A stretch of DNA of 64,000 nt from Apoda limacodes (Eukaryota > Arthropoda > Insecta > Lepidoptera > Limacodidae). Position 1 is the stretch's first letter; every line of letters starts with the position of its first letter. Of this stretch, positions 32,561-43,994 are shown piece by piece. Both the position numbers and the translations under genes were made by a program. The stretch covers positions 26,683,901 through 26,747,900 of the forward strand of contig OX291549.1 of assembly GCA_946406115.1 (NCBI GenBank). The letters run 5' to 3'. The notes beneath the pieces were generated by a model. That model was not told the DNA's origin, did not search any database, and saw nothing but the letters and a program-made list of their open reading frames with translations.

Positions 32561-33470
32561 TTTGTGGCACTAAATTAATTTTAGTATTTATACAGGCTGA
32601 CTGAACTTAGAACAAACTGATATTTGTATTAAGTTTGGATTCAATATTATGTAAGTATCTTAAATGTTTTAATTGGCTTACTTTAGTGTTATAAATTTAA
32701 AACCTTTTAAAGAATATAGGTAACCGCTTTGAACCAGCTATGCTGTAAGTATGAAAAGTGTAGAGAAAAGAGAAATTTTATACATATATATTTCATAGCT
32801 GTATGAGCTCCCTTTTTTACAAAACATATACCTATGTAGCTACCAGTGTTATTTGCTACGTATATTAAATTATGAAATTTTTTATGATCTTATACCTACA
32901 TGTCACTATTAATTACTTAGTCTACTTGATAAAATAAAGCTATAATTTTTTGACAAGCATTTTATTTTAGCATCAAATAAGTAACTGTTGAGAGCATAAA
33001 TGACAAACAGGTTAGTTGCACTTTGAACTTAAATTTTCAAGTACATAATTATAAACATCTGGAAAATATAATTCTCCATTGCGCGCAAGCTGACGAAAAA
33101 TTAAAGTTTGACAATGGACTTTCCAATAAGAGTGAGGACAAGGTTTATAATTGAAATTGAATTTCCCCATGGCTCAACCAAGTAGTTGGTATGATGTATT
33201 TCCCATCCCAAGAGAAATGTATTTCCCATGGCACAACTGTATTTATTTACTACTAATATATTATTTGCCAGTAAAATTGGTGAATCTATTTTAATTGGCC
33301 TGAAATTGCCACGTCTACATATTAGATATAGTTATTACCCGACTATTACAAAGCCAAAAAAGAGGATTCTGTTTGACCTGTAAGTACCTATGTATGTCCT
33401 TTGAATTTGGCATGAAATTTTGCATGTTTTTGCATCGTCTAAATGTATTTATAGGTACGTAAAACTATAA
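32561..33470. other. No gene recognised
   Basis: A+T-rich DNA with no convincing frame or repeat structure that I could see. Confidence 0.5.
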
Positions 33471-34025
33471 AGGGCTATATCGTCTGTATCTCCGTAACTA
33501 TTGATAGAAGGTTAGTAGTTTCTCCACAGAAATGATAGATCTCATCAAGATCTTTATTTCAGATGACAGCTGTCAAAGTAGAAAGGGATATATCTCTGTA
33601 ACTATTGATCGTAGGCTAGTAGTTTCTCTTCAGAAATAATAGATTTCATAAAAATCTTTATTTCGGAAGACAAACTAGAAAGAGATATATTATCTCCCTA
33701 ACTATTGATTGTAGACTAGTAGTATCTTTACAGAAATTATAGATCACATAAAGATATTATTTTTTAATAATTGGGATGACAGCTGTCAAAGTGACATGTT
33801 TAACACGAAATTATTTCCTGGGTTACAATATATAATCTAAATAGCATTAGTAATGGAGAAGTTGATCTTGATGAGATTTATCATTTCTGTGAAGCAACTA
33901 CTAGTCTACGATTAATAGTTATGAAGATATAGCCCTTCGTAGTTTGACAGCTGTCATCCGAAATAAAGATCTGTAAGAGACCTATAATTTTTATAAAAAA
34001 AATACTAGTGTACGATCAATGGTTT
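33471..34025. repeat. Direct and inverted repeat array, hairpin-forming
   Basis: Three direct units (taactattgat at 33495, 33599 and 33708; spacing 104 and 109) each run 'atatc...gtaactattgat...ctagtagtttct...cagaaat.atagat..catNaagat'. At 33863-33935 the same unit occurs inverted (gatcttgatgag...agtctacg...atagccct), followed by a second, weaker inverted unit to about 34025. The first direct and first inverted units pair over about 75 bases. The motif 'gacagctgtca' recurs in both halves. Confidence 0.8.
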
Positions 34026-34048
34026 AAAACAAAATAAAAAAAAAATTA

Positions 34049-34190
34049 AGTGGCAGTGGAGTGGCAACGCTCACAGGAAGGGTGGCTAACACAAGTAGAC
34101 TTCTAATAATATTTCATAACTTTGACGATTCAAAAGTGATTGTAAAATCCTAATTTGAATAAACCATTTTGACTTTGACTAAGAAATATG
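34049..34190 (+). mobile_element. Possible LINE 3' end with TTTGACT tail
   Basis: 'gtggcaacgctcacaggaag' leads to 'tgaataaaccattttgactttgact', the kind of 3' end with a short repeated tail seen in several lepidopteran LINEs. No coding remains. Confidence 0.35.
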
Positions 34191-34496
34191 TCAATGTCAC
34201 AATTCTCCAGCACTTCGAGAACAGTTTGTGGCATTTTGGAGGACTTTGCATCTTGACTGGTTTTTGTCCAAAGTTGAAACCAATAGTTAAGACACAGCTT
34301 TTATACAGACTTGATAGAATAGACAGAACGTCATTACCACTTCTATGAACGCCTAAGAAAAGTAATATGTATAAACCCCCGTGGTAATAGACTAGATCAC
34401 TACTGTATTCTAGGTAGGGCATATAATAAGGTTTTCAATTACGATATTGAATTTCAATATTGTTATTCCATAGACATAGGATTTTTTCACTACGTT

Positions 34497-36110
34497 CAAA
34501 AGACCAATAAAGCGTGGGAGCGAGAAATCCAAATAAAGTGCATAGTGCCCATGAGAAAATGAGATAGAAGAAAATGGCCTAATGTGACAATAATTACATT
34601 GATACCTAAGCGGCGATATCGGCAGGTCTATTTTATAGCGATTGGAGTTTTCTGTTTTCCTCCTTGAATCCTTGATTTATATTTTAGAATATTTAAATTG
34701 TAAATTTGGTATCTATTTTGTGAGCCAATGTGACGTTGCAAGTCGCAATAATCCGAATAAATACACGTTTTACCGGTTATTTATGATTTTTTTACTGCTT
34801 TGTTGTTAATTATATTTTATCGAATTTATCGGAAAAATTAACGTAAAAATGAATTTGAATTGTAGTTTATATATTATTCTCTTGATTTAATACCATATTT
34901 CATTGCTAAATCCAGATTTCGGGGATATTTTGTGTAAAATATGTAATCATTTAGTTACGATAAAGATTGACTTAGCACTGACGTCATGCGTATCGATATC
35001 GATAATAAAGTCTATTAGGAGTTCTTTTTGCGGCAAAGATATATACGTTTGACGGCTCCGTGGCTCTGTTGGTAGTGAAGACTATCTACGGAAACAAGGG
35101 GTGCAGGTTCAATCTCCGCACAAGAAAAAAAAAGACCAATAAAGCGTGGAAGCGAGAAATCCAAATTAAGCCCGAGACAAAATAAGACAGAAGAAAATAG
35201 GTGCCTATGTTAATGTCTCCCGCGATAAGATCCGGTAAGGTCGTCATTTGTTTACTGTGACTGGAATTTTCCTTTTTTTGTTTCTGTAATCCGTCATTAA
35301 TATTTAAAATAATTTTACATACAAAAGCTGACTTCTAGTGTGAGCCAATGTTTATTTACAAGACGGAATAATCAGAATTACTGCATTGTTGATTGAATAT
35401 TTTATCTAATACAGCTGAAAAATCAACGAAAAAACCCATTTGAATCGTAGTTTACATGTTTTTCCATAGACCTGATACCATATTTCGTTGCTAAATCAAG
35501 ATTTGGAGGATATTTTGTGTAAAATATGTTTTCATTTAGTTACGATAGAGATTGACATAGCGCTGACGTCAGGCGTATATATAATAAAGTCTATGAGAAG
35601 CTCTAATTGCGGCATAAATAGAAACACGTTCATTAAAATTATGATAAAAAAAAGTATAAAATTATATGACCACAAGTAAGAGGACATAGCGTTTCTCTTA
35701 AGGCGAATGGGTTTTTTTTTTAAATAATCCTGGATTAACATACAAACTATTAATTTTGTAGGTAACTATGGTGTCTTGTGCTGTGAGTAAAGACTGTGAG
35801 ACTGTGAGAGTCAAGTCACAACAGATAATAATTCGAAAAAGTACAAATTTCACAGGTAAATTATGATAATTTTTACTACATTGTTGTCATATGCATATTT
35901 TATCAGTTTTAGTTGAGAATTTTACGAAATAAAAAACAATTTAAATCACAGCTTGCATTTTTTTTGTCTAGATTTACTGAGTACCATTATTTCGTTTTTA
36001 AATAAGGATTTGGAGAGTATTTTGCGTAAAATATGTAGACATTTAGTTACCATAGAGCTTGACAAGGTGGCGACCGACGGCATCAGTATCGATATATGTA
36101 AATACATATA
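34497..36110 (+). repeat. Three degenerate tandem units of about 0.5-0.6 kb
   Basis: 'ggatattttgtgtaaaatatg' recurs at 34922, 35507 and (as agtattttgcgtaaaatatg) 36013. Around it 'accatatttcNttgctaaat', 'tttagttacgat' and 'tatcgatat' blocks keep their order. The first two units also share 'gaccaataaagcgtgg.agcg' (34503, 35135) and an exact TGACGTCA (34979 and 35564). Spacing is about 585 and 506. No coding frame is shared. Confidence 0.75.
35044..35125 (+). repeat. tRNA-like sequence (possible SINE head)
   Basis: 'ggctccgtggctctgttggtag' resembles a D-arm with A box, and 'ggttcaatctc' resembles a B box in a T-arm-like context. They are about 45 bases apart and end before an A-run. The body does not fold as a normal tRNA by eye. 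Confidence 0.4.
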
Positions 36111-36259
36111 TAGAAAATTAAAAAGATAATTATTGATAGCCATCCAAAGGTGATCGCACATTTGTACGCATAGTACGCGCCGTTCGAGCCACATTCATAG
36201 AATTAGTATGAAATGCAATATGTTATACGCGCACGGTGGGGGTGAATAGTAAGAGGTTG

Positions 36260-37291
36260 TGTAACAGATTTTTTCTGCTACAGAGTTTATTTCGCAAAAC
36301 GAGTGTATGGTTGTACTATATACTTAAAATATTTACTTCAAATTTAACCAAAGTACAAAACTTTGTACTTATTAAAATAAACACTTCTCAGTAATTTGAA
36401 CAGACAATACTCTCATTGTACCCTTTGTTTTAAAAAAATTTTAGTCGGGAGTGTTTATTTCTCATTGTTCCCAGAGGTACGAAGTGTACACGAACTTATG
36501 TTTATATTAAGATTGGTGCCCTCGTGTGGGATTTGTTCCTGTTCTATTTCACACTTGCATAACGCTTATATGACGAAATGGTGTGAACCATACGCTACAC
36601 TAGCACACATAGTAATGAATTTACCATGTTATAGCTATGTCTTTTCTACAAATTCAAACCTTATATAAATAGAGTTGTTTTTCTGTGCGGTGGTGTTGAC
36701 CATGTCAGTGGTAAATATTGTTTATATTTGGAGGAACGGAGGAAACAAGGGTGCAGGGGTGTATTAAGCTAGGCGGCAGCTTAAAACAAGGCCTTATTGT
36801 TCTCAAAATATTTCCTTTGTTTGTAGACGAGTTAGGGGAGAGAAGGGGGTGAGGCGTATAACAGCGGATAGACCAATTTATACTGGCTGTTAATTGAGAA
36901 CGTTGGAATTACCACACGTAAATGTCTTCTGTTTCAAATGTGTTGGATTGTAATGTTGTGATTGTAAGGACTACATTTGCTTACGTTTTCATGGTGACAT
37001 GATTTTCTGGCGGGCTTTTATATAAACAAAGATCGCAGCCAGAATTTATATTAAACTCGGAAACAAAGAATTTACTTGTATGATGTTCAGTATTTTTCCA
37101 TGGCATTACAGTGGGGATTGACTCCAAAGGCTTTGTGGAAGATTGAGAAGGGAACTTCAAGGGAGATTGTCAGAATATCGTTGAGTTTAGACGTCTATTA
37201 TAATACGGAAAATTGTCGAGCTATCGGAGAGCTTGCACGTTTAGTGATTTGAGAAATCAGCCTGTCCGTCAAGGCTTGAAAAGTGTCTTAA
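36260..37291 (+). repeat. 5' LTR (interrupted) of a Gypsy-like element
   Basis: 1032 bp starting tgtaacagat, repeated at 42963-43994 with only two differences seen. A TATA-like ttatataaat lies at 36661-36670. An open frame of 90 codons (36396-36668, MNRQYSHCTLCF) occurs in both copies with one residue change but resembles nothing I know. The shared sequence ends exactly at a TTAA where piggyBac-type sequence begins. The true LTR may therefore extend further, and the remainder was not found on the other side. Confidence 0.65.
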
Positions 37292-39250
37292 CCCTTAAAT
37301 GCATGATTTTATGCATGATTTTATTTTTAGACCGAGAAAAAATATATTTTGGAGCCATGAATATGCTGATTTAGGGAAAAATAATAAAAAAAATAGTTTT
37401 TTTTATTTTCATAGCTATTTTTATTAAAAACCATTTGTTGCAGAACTACAACACTATGCACTCACTAGACAATAACTACATATGAAAATTTTTAAAACAA
37501 TTTTTGGTTGTGGTAAGACAAAGAGCTACTCCACACTTCTCACACCTGTTTTGCGTGTATCCCTTGCATCCAGGCATTTTGCATCTGCTGCGAACACAAT
37601 TACCAGGCCAGTGACCAACATTATCAGTCCTTATGTCCTTAGGAGGAATATGTTGAGCTGGTCCTCTCCTTTTTTTTGCTTGTATTTCCATTTCAACACT
37701 GTTGCTGGTACTTGGCCTTCCTCTTTTGTTGCAGAGTTCAAATGAGTTATTTACTTTGGCTAATACCTCAGCTAGTTCCAGTCTATAGTTACATAGGTTT
37801 AGAACTGATGAATTGGCTTCAGTTGTTTTTAAATTTTTATACACAAGCCAAGAATTTATTACCGTCATGTCCAATAAGTGGTAAAAGATACGAAGATACC
37901 ACTTTCGGCTTCTCATTGCAATTCGGTACCTCCCAATAAAGCTATCCATTAGGTCCACTCCGCCCATATGGGCATTATATTACTTTATTATATGTGGGCA
38001 TGAAATTTTAATTCTAGTCTTATTTGCCTTGTCAAATCTTTCTACTTGGCCCACAGGTTCAGCTCCAACATATGAAGATAGAAAAGTTACAACTTTATTG
38101 TCCTTCCAAGTAACTGCTGTCAAATCAATACCGTCAAATTCAGTCATCTGCTCTTCATAAGTTCCACGAGGAACAGATTTCTTCATCATTGTTTTTTTGT
38201 CCGGCAGTTTGCAGTTCACTAGCCTGTTAGATTGCACAGTACCTAGGCTATAGATTCCTTGTTTGGCAAGATAGGTAACTAAAGGTACAGAGGTGTAAAA
38301 ATTATCAAAATAAATTATATGATTTATATGCCTTGGGACACCTCTAGCAAGCCGGACTACAACATTTCCCACTGGCCCAAAATCTGGTTCATCTGGAAGC
38401 CGTTCATTCTCTTGGCCAGTATATATTTCAAATTTATGATTATGATTCACGCTGCACATCACATATAATTTAAACCCCCACTTATGGGGCTTATTAGGTA
38501 AATACTGCTTCATGAAGTGTGCCACTTTTGTGGCACACATCTGTTCATCAATTGAGAGTTTTTGTTCCATAGGAACTAAAGCAAATTTCACATTTAGATG
38601 GCTAATTATAGGCCTTATCTTATGGAGCCTATCATGTTGTGGGTGTTCCTTGGGTAAATGTTTCTCGTTATTGTTGAAATGTAGAAATCTACGAATAGTC
38701 TCAAATCGGTTGACAGTCATTATGTCCTTGATTGGTTGAAAACCTACAGTATTTGACCAGTATAGCCGTACATTGGGATATTTTATAACAGACATGTTTA
38801 TCAGTATCGCCATAAACTTTCTTAGCTCAGTTTCAGATAAATTTAATGGTTTAGTCACATTTTTTTGAACGGAATACAAATTAGACTCTTCTACAATCCT
38901 TTGAACTATTTCTGATGTAATAAAATGTGAAAAAATACTATAGGGAGTACCAGTAGTAGCCTCATCCTTCAGTTCAGGTGGGTATGTAGTGTCTCCATGA
39001 AAAGCTGTCTGGTCAGAATTCAAAACAATTTTTTTAACCTTCCATACGAGTCCTCTCATAGTTGCTCGGCGACTAGCTTGACTTGTTGAGGGGAATGGAA
39101 CCTGTGGCACTTGATCATTTGCTGTAGCTTCATTTATCAATGGCGGGCCAGTAGGTCTGAGTGTCTGTTTTATGTTCATTAGTATCTATATAAATATTGG
39201 AATTGAGATATTTTTAGTGTCTTATGTATGAATTTACATAAGTATATAGT
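37288..39250 (-). mobile_element. piggyBac-family DNA transposon, one end visible
   Basis: At 37288 the target TTAA is followed by cccttaaatgcatgatttta, a plausible piggyBac end with an internal repeat of 'tgcatgatttta'. A piggyBac transposase reads away from it on the minus strand. The empty site is preserved in the second LTR (ttaatattttt at 43991). No matching inverted end or second TTAA copy was found after 39180, so the right boundary given is only approximate and the far end may be deleted. Confidence 0.7.
37476..39179 (-). pseudogene. piggyBac transposase with one in-frame stop
   Basis: The frame starts at ATG 39179 (MNIKQTLRPTGPP) and runs 399 codons to a TAA at 37982-37980. It continues in the same frame for 167 codons to 37476, so one stop, probably from GAA, is the only break in about 567 codons. 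Catalytic aspartates by family comparison are Asp 211 (SIDEQMC), Asp 292 (IYFDNFYTS) and Asp 409 (YNAHMGGVDLMD, just after the stop). The C-terminus has a Cys-rich finger (CKMPGCKGYTQNRCEKCGVALC) used for end binding. piggyBac transposases cut and paste at TTAA. The stop removes the third Asp and the finger, so this copy should be inactive unless read through. Confidence 0.9.
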
Positions 39251-40902
39251 AGACCATAAGTTTTAAAGGTACAGGAGAGTTATAATTTAATGGCTATTAA
39301 TGTTTGATAGAAATTACTTTGTGAGTCAAAGAGAGTTTTATAGGGGTGTTCAACTTAAATAAAATAAACTTAGGAACACTTCTAGTTCAAATCGCTTACA
39401 TAAATAAATATTTCTGCATAAATCACCTTCTTCTACTCTATGCATAACGTTTCACCGAGAACAATTACATAGGAATTTTTGAAGAAAGAAAAAATATTTA
39501 CAAAAAAAAAATTAGATAAATTTTATGTATGTCATTTGGAACGGGTTATGCAACTATTGATAGTTCGGGACTTAATTTTTTTTTGAATTTATGACCATGT
39601 CCCTTATCTCGGATATTGACAATTGATATTGTGATAAAATTGATTTAAATTACATAGTAACGTATACATAAGTGGAGACGTATTGTTGAACTATCTTAGT
39701 AATATACTAGGTACGTGCATTAAATAGATTATTTTATTGTTATAACTTCTTTGCGTACGACTGTGCGAGTGAAATAATATGTCAGATGGAAAAAGGTCTC
39801 GAACACCTTGATTTCCGCCTAAGTGCGAAAGTCATTTAAACACTTTTATTTGATATATAGGTTTAACGTATTATGAGTTTTGCAATTTAACAGGTGTATA
39901 TAGGTACATTTATATTTACATAAGTTTTTTTTTGGAATGTGTCTAGTTAGATTTAACATATCTTGGTGGGGTTTTATAGATTTAGAGAGGTATTAATGGA
40001 TGAACCATGTATTTCTTTTTTTTTATTTTAAACTATTGTTGAAGGTTTGTCAACCTCTAAAAGTGATTAACGAATAAAGGGTAGATAACGTAGATTGTTA
40101 ATACGACGACGCTTTGCTCAGTAGTAATTTCAGTCATATATTTTTGAAACTTTAGGAACTACTCATTTTTAGGTTTTATAAGTGTTATAAAAATGGAAGT
40201 TTTATTTTATCTACGTTCTGTCAACTTTCCTAAGTAGAAACTTCTTTGATGAGTGACGTCATGAAGCAGTCACAACACAGTCGCACAATACAGCGGTTTG
40301 AGATAACGATGTAATAGTATTCCTTTGTAAAGATAAAAATCAACTTAAATTTTTAAAACGGACTAAAACTTATTTTTCAACGTGGTGTTTTAATTCCTGT
40401 ATTTGGGGAGGAGGGCGTTTATTCCGGAGGCGGACATGTATCATCAATTGTTTATTGAAGAGTCGGCAAGTCAACACAGTATCTAGTAGGGAACCGTGTT
40501 CGAACAAGCGGATAATGTTGAGGGTTCTTTAGGTTTGAAATATTATAAATGTTTTTAGATTATACATCTTGGAATTTGAATAGGTACTTTTATTTGTGTT
40601 TGACATAAGTGCTTTACTAGATTTGTCTTGTAATGTACTAATGAGGTATTTTAAAAATTATTTAATAGATGTGTTTTTTTTTAGAATAAGGGATCTACTT
40701 TGCAACTACATTTTTAAGGGTACAAACATTTTTTTCGTATGAACACAAAGCTAGGTAATTATTCTATGTGTTTATAGGTATACCTATTATATAATGTAGA
40801 TTTTTTTTATAAAAGGTTGTTTTAATTTTATACTACAGGTGTTGTTAAATAGGGTTGAGTGGGTACTACTGATAATATTACTACCTCATGGACGAGTTGT
40901 TT
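39251..40902. other. No gene recognised; interior of Gypsy-like element
   Basis: A+T-rich with homopolymer T runs and no supported frame. If the flanking 1032-bp repeats are LTRs, this is leader or decayed gag sequence. Confidence 0.5.
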
Positions 40903-41107
40903 GAAGAAGATAACTACATAGCTGAGTGCGTAACAGGTTCGATTCCTGGTACAAAAAACATTTGTGTTAAGGAAGATGGTTACATAGCTGGGGGCGTAGC
41001 CGGTTAAATTCCTGGCTGCACAGGAAACATTTGTGTTAAGGAAGATGGCTACATAGCTGGGGGCGTAGTCCATTAAATTCCAGGCTATACAAGAGGCATT
41101 TGTGTTG
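40903..41107 (+). repeat. Three tandem units of 67-69 bp with tRNA T-arm-like motif
   Basis: 'acatagctg' recurs at 40915, 40982 and 41051. Each unit reads 'gaagat..ctacatagctgggggcgtag..ggtt.aattcctgg...acatttgtgtta'. Unit 1 has 'caggttcgattcctgg', a perfect T-arm-like stem-loop with a B-box match, decayed in units 2 and 3. Confidence 0.8.
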
Positions 41108-41653
41108 TGGTCATTTGTGCTTGTCTTGAATTTATTCGTTTATTCGTGTTGTACCTATGTATTTGGGGGAAGAGGACGTGTATGTATGTATGTCCACATT
41201 GTTTTTTTTTTTGTGACGCGTACATTGTTTGGTATGAGGCAGTGTAGCGAGGCATGATCTCTATGTTTGTCCGTCTGTTTGTTATCTCAAGACATCGATA
41301 TTATTATTATTATTGAAATTGGCATATGAATACAAATAGGACTATTTACAACGACTTTTTTTTAACAACATACTTGTTGTATTTACCAGAATCATAGTTT
41401 CTGGCTAAATGTTTTAGGCTGCTTCATGAAGAGTATTGTTTTACGACTTTGCTTAGTACGACTTATCCCATAAAGAAACTGGGCTTAACAAATGACATCG
41501 TGAAGTTGTAAATGTTTAAACAACCATCGAAATCTTCATAACAGATTTTTTGTTTACTGATTTGAATGGTCATATTCATGTGTAATTCCTTTTTATCTTT
41601 TATTAATGATTGTTTTGTTAAGTTTGTTTCAGGTTTATTTCAAGTGTTAGAAA
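41108..41653. other. No gene recognised; interior of Gypsy-like element
   Basis: A+T-rich sequence without a supported frame. Confidence 0.5.
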
Positions 41654-42060
41654 ATGAATAAATTAGTTCATCGTGTTGACGAACAACTGTTCTATTTCTA
41701 TAAATTTTTTTTTGGATGGTTCCATAGAAATTTTATTAGATGCGCGAGAACTCAATACACGAATGGCAGGGGAGACCGAAAAGCCTCCAGTAATTCTGCA
41801 ATTTTGCAACAGTTTAATGGAGTAGCATCATCAGATATAGCATCATTTGATTTAAAAAAAATGCTTATTTTGAAAATAAACTGGCTACAAATAGTACTAA
41901 GTTCGTATTGAACGAAATATCTTATATTTATTTGCTACTTCCACAAGGTTTGAAGACCTTGGTATCTGGTTTTACTAGGGTGGTGGATATTATATTAGGA
42001 AACGATGTATGCGAATTTTGCTCAAATCATTTAGATGACATCGTTTGTTTCACATTTTAT
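41654..42060 (+). pseudogene. Gypsy-like reverse transcriptase remnant
   Basis: An 85-codon frame ends in SSDIASFDLKK, like the RT motif-A region (a conserved '.SFDL..GY.Q' block in Gypsy). After a stop at 41909 and a small shift, EISYIYLLLPQGLKTLVSGF, then TRVVDIILGNDVCEFCSNHL and DDIVCF follow, matching the 'LP.GL..S...F...MD..LG.......YLDDI' palm region. Key residues are present but the frame is broken. It is the only pol-like text between the two 1032-bp repeats and gives them a Gypsy-type identity and plus orientation. Confidence 0.6.
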
Positions 42061-42950
42061 TAATTAATTTGGAGAAGTTTTCTACAGTTACTTCGTGAAC
42101 CTATTTCATCTACTGGCTTCAGTAGGCTCAATCTTCATCTACAAAATAGCTACTCGTGCGGTTGTCTCAAGAGGAAGGCGATTTCGGATTAATTATATTT
42201 CGTTGCGAACGAAACACAGCTGTTGAGGCGTTTAATTCAAAGGTTTTACGAGATTTTTTTTTCCTGCGACAGTGACAATTTTGTTTTCGTACAGGATGGT
42301 TTTTGTACACTACTGTTTTCTGCGGCACAATTCTTCGTGAAATTTAGATGACATTGCACCTCGGATTTTGTTAAAGCAATTTTTGCTTGCTGTGGTTGTT
42401 TTCTTCGTGATGTTTGAGAACGTGTTGTTTCGTTTCGATGTTTTAAAGGTAAACAATTTCGGAAATTGAAAGGAGGATTATTCTTTGTGAAAATGAAAAT
42501 TTTGTTTGGCGCCATTTGCCACTAAAATTTCCTTTTCTTCTTCAAAAAGGCGTACATAGAAATCAGAAAATTGATGTCTACTGCTTTCTCTGTGATATTT
42601 GATTTTACTGTATTGTATTGTTGTTTTAAGCTACATTGTTATTTGATCTTTTGGAATCGTGTCTTTTGGGCTAAATCAAAAAGGGTTCTTACCTGAGTTT
42701 TTGCATTTATTTTTATTTCGATGCAGTGCAGTGCTCATTTCGCTATTACTCTCAATTATATTTTTGGATCATTTTGGAATAAAAAATCATTATTTCCTTT
42801 GGATTTATTGCATCAAACAATTTTCAAGGATCTATTTAAAGAAATTTTACATTGGGTTTATTGAGTATATTAAAGTATATTTCGCCGTATATATGTCTTT
42901 GTGGATTTCGTTTCCTCATTTATTTATATCCATATATAACGACTTATATA
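42061..42950. other. No gene recognised; 3' interior of Gypsy-like element
   Basis: Open frames up to about 100 codons (e.g. 42659-42967) are Phe/Ile/Leu-rich by base composition and show no family motif. Confidence 0.5.
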
Positions 42951-42962
42951 CTTGGGGGCGAC
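42951..42962 (+). promoter_or_regulatory. Candidate polypurine tract before the 3' LTR
   Basis: 'cttgggggcgac' directly precedes the tgtaacag start of the second repeat and is absent before the first. This fits an LTR element on the plus strand. Confidence 0.5.
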
Positions 42963-43994
42963 TGTAACAGATTTTTTCTGCTACAGAGTTTATTTCGCAA
43001 AACGAGTGTATGGTTGTACTATATACTTAAAATATTTACTTCAAATTTAACCAAAGTACAAAACTTTGTACTTATTAAAATAAACACTTCTCAGTAATTT
43101 GAACAGACAACACTCTCATTGTACCCTTTGTTTTAAAAAAATTTTAGTCGGGAGTGTTTATTTCTCATTGTTCCCAGAGGTACGAAGTGTACACGAACTT
43201 ATGTTTATATTAAGATTGGTGCCCTCGTGTGGGATTTGTTCCTGTTCTATTTCACACTTGCATAACGCTTATATGACGAAATGGTGTGAACCATACGCTA
43301 CACTAGCACACATAGTAATGAATTTACCATGTTATAGCTATGTCTTTTCTACAAATTCAAACCTTATATAAATAGAGTTGTTTTTCTGTGCGGTGGTGTT
43401 GACCATGTCAGTGGTAAATATTGTTTATATTTGGAGGAACGGAGGAAACAAGGGTGCAGGGGTGTATTAAGCTAGGCGGCAGCTTAAAACAAGGCCTTAT
43501 TGTTCTCAAAATATTTCCTTTGTTTGTAGACGAGTTAGGGGAGAGAAGGGGGTGAGGCGTATAACAGCGGATAGACCAATTTATACTGGCTGTTAATTGA
43601 GAACGTTGGAATTACCACACGTAAATGTCTTCTGTTTCAAATGTGTTGGATTGTAATGTTGTGATTGTAAGGACTAAATTTGCTTACGTTTTCATGGTGA
43701 CATGATTTTCTGGCGGGCTTTTATATAAACAAAGATCGCAGCCAGAATTTATATTAAACTCGGAAACAAAGAATTTACTTGTATGATGTTCAGTATTTTT
43801 CCATGGCATTACAGTGGGGATTGACTCCAAAGGCTTTGTGGAAGATTGAGAAGGGAACTTCAAGGGAGATTGTCAGAATATCGTTGAGTTTAGACGTCTA
43901 TTATAATACGGAAAATTGTCGAGCTATCGGAGAGCTTGCACGTTTAGTGATTTGAGAAATCAGCCTGTCCGTCAAGGCTTGAAAAGTGTCTTAA
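42963..43994 (+). repeat. 3' LTR of the Gypsy-like element
   Basis: 1032 bp matching 36260-37291 with two differences noted (a T/C near 43110 and an A/C near 43676). It contains the same TATA-like box (43364-43373) and 90-codon frame. It runs on past the TTAA at 43991-43994, so the real LTR end lies further right, perhaps near 'gtaagttaca' at about 44043. No target duplication could be matched. Confidence 0.65.

Noticed and set aside
33471..34025. A CRISPR-like array
   Set aside because: Units are long, diverged and partly inverted without unique spacers, and the DNA is eukaryotic.
34150..34422. A minus-strand protein with PYLEYSSDL, similar to an RT C-terminus (RPHLEYCSHLW)
   Set aside because: The resemblance is limited to a few residues and no neighbouring RT motif supports it.
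35044..35125. A functional tRNA gene
   Set aside because: A-box and B-box-like pieces exist, but the anticodon arm and acceptor stem do not form; listed only as a tRNA-like repeat.
36396..36668. A duplicated 90-codon gene (also at 43099-43371)
   Set aside because: It lies entirely within the long terminal repeats, shows no family motif, and its conservation simply follows the near identity of the repeats.
39560..39580. Right end of piggyBac at the TTAA near 39567
   Set aside because: The sequence before it is not complementary to the left end, and the sequence after it does not continue the interrupted LTR.
42659..42967. A membrane-protein-like ORF rich in Phe, Ile and Leu
   Set aside because: Explained by T-rich composition; it runs into the LTR and has no start context or homologue that I recognise.
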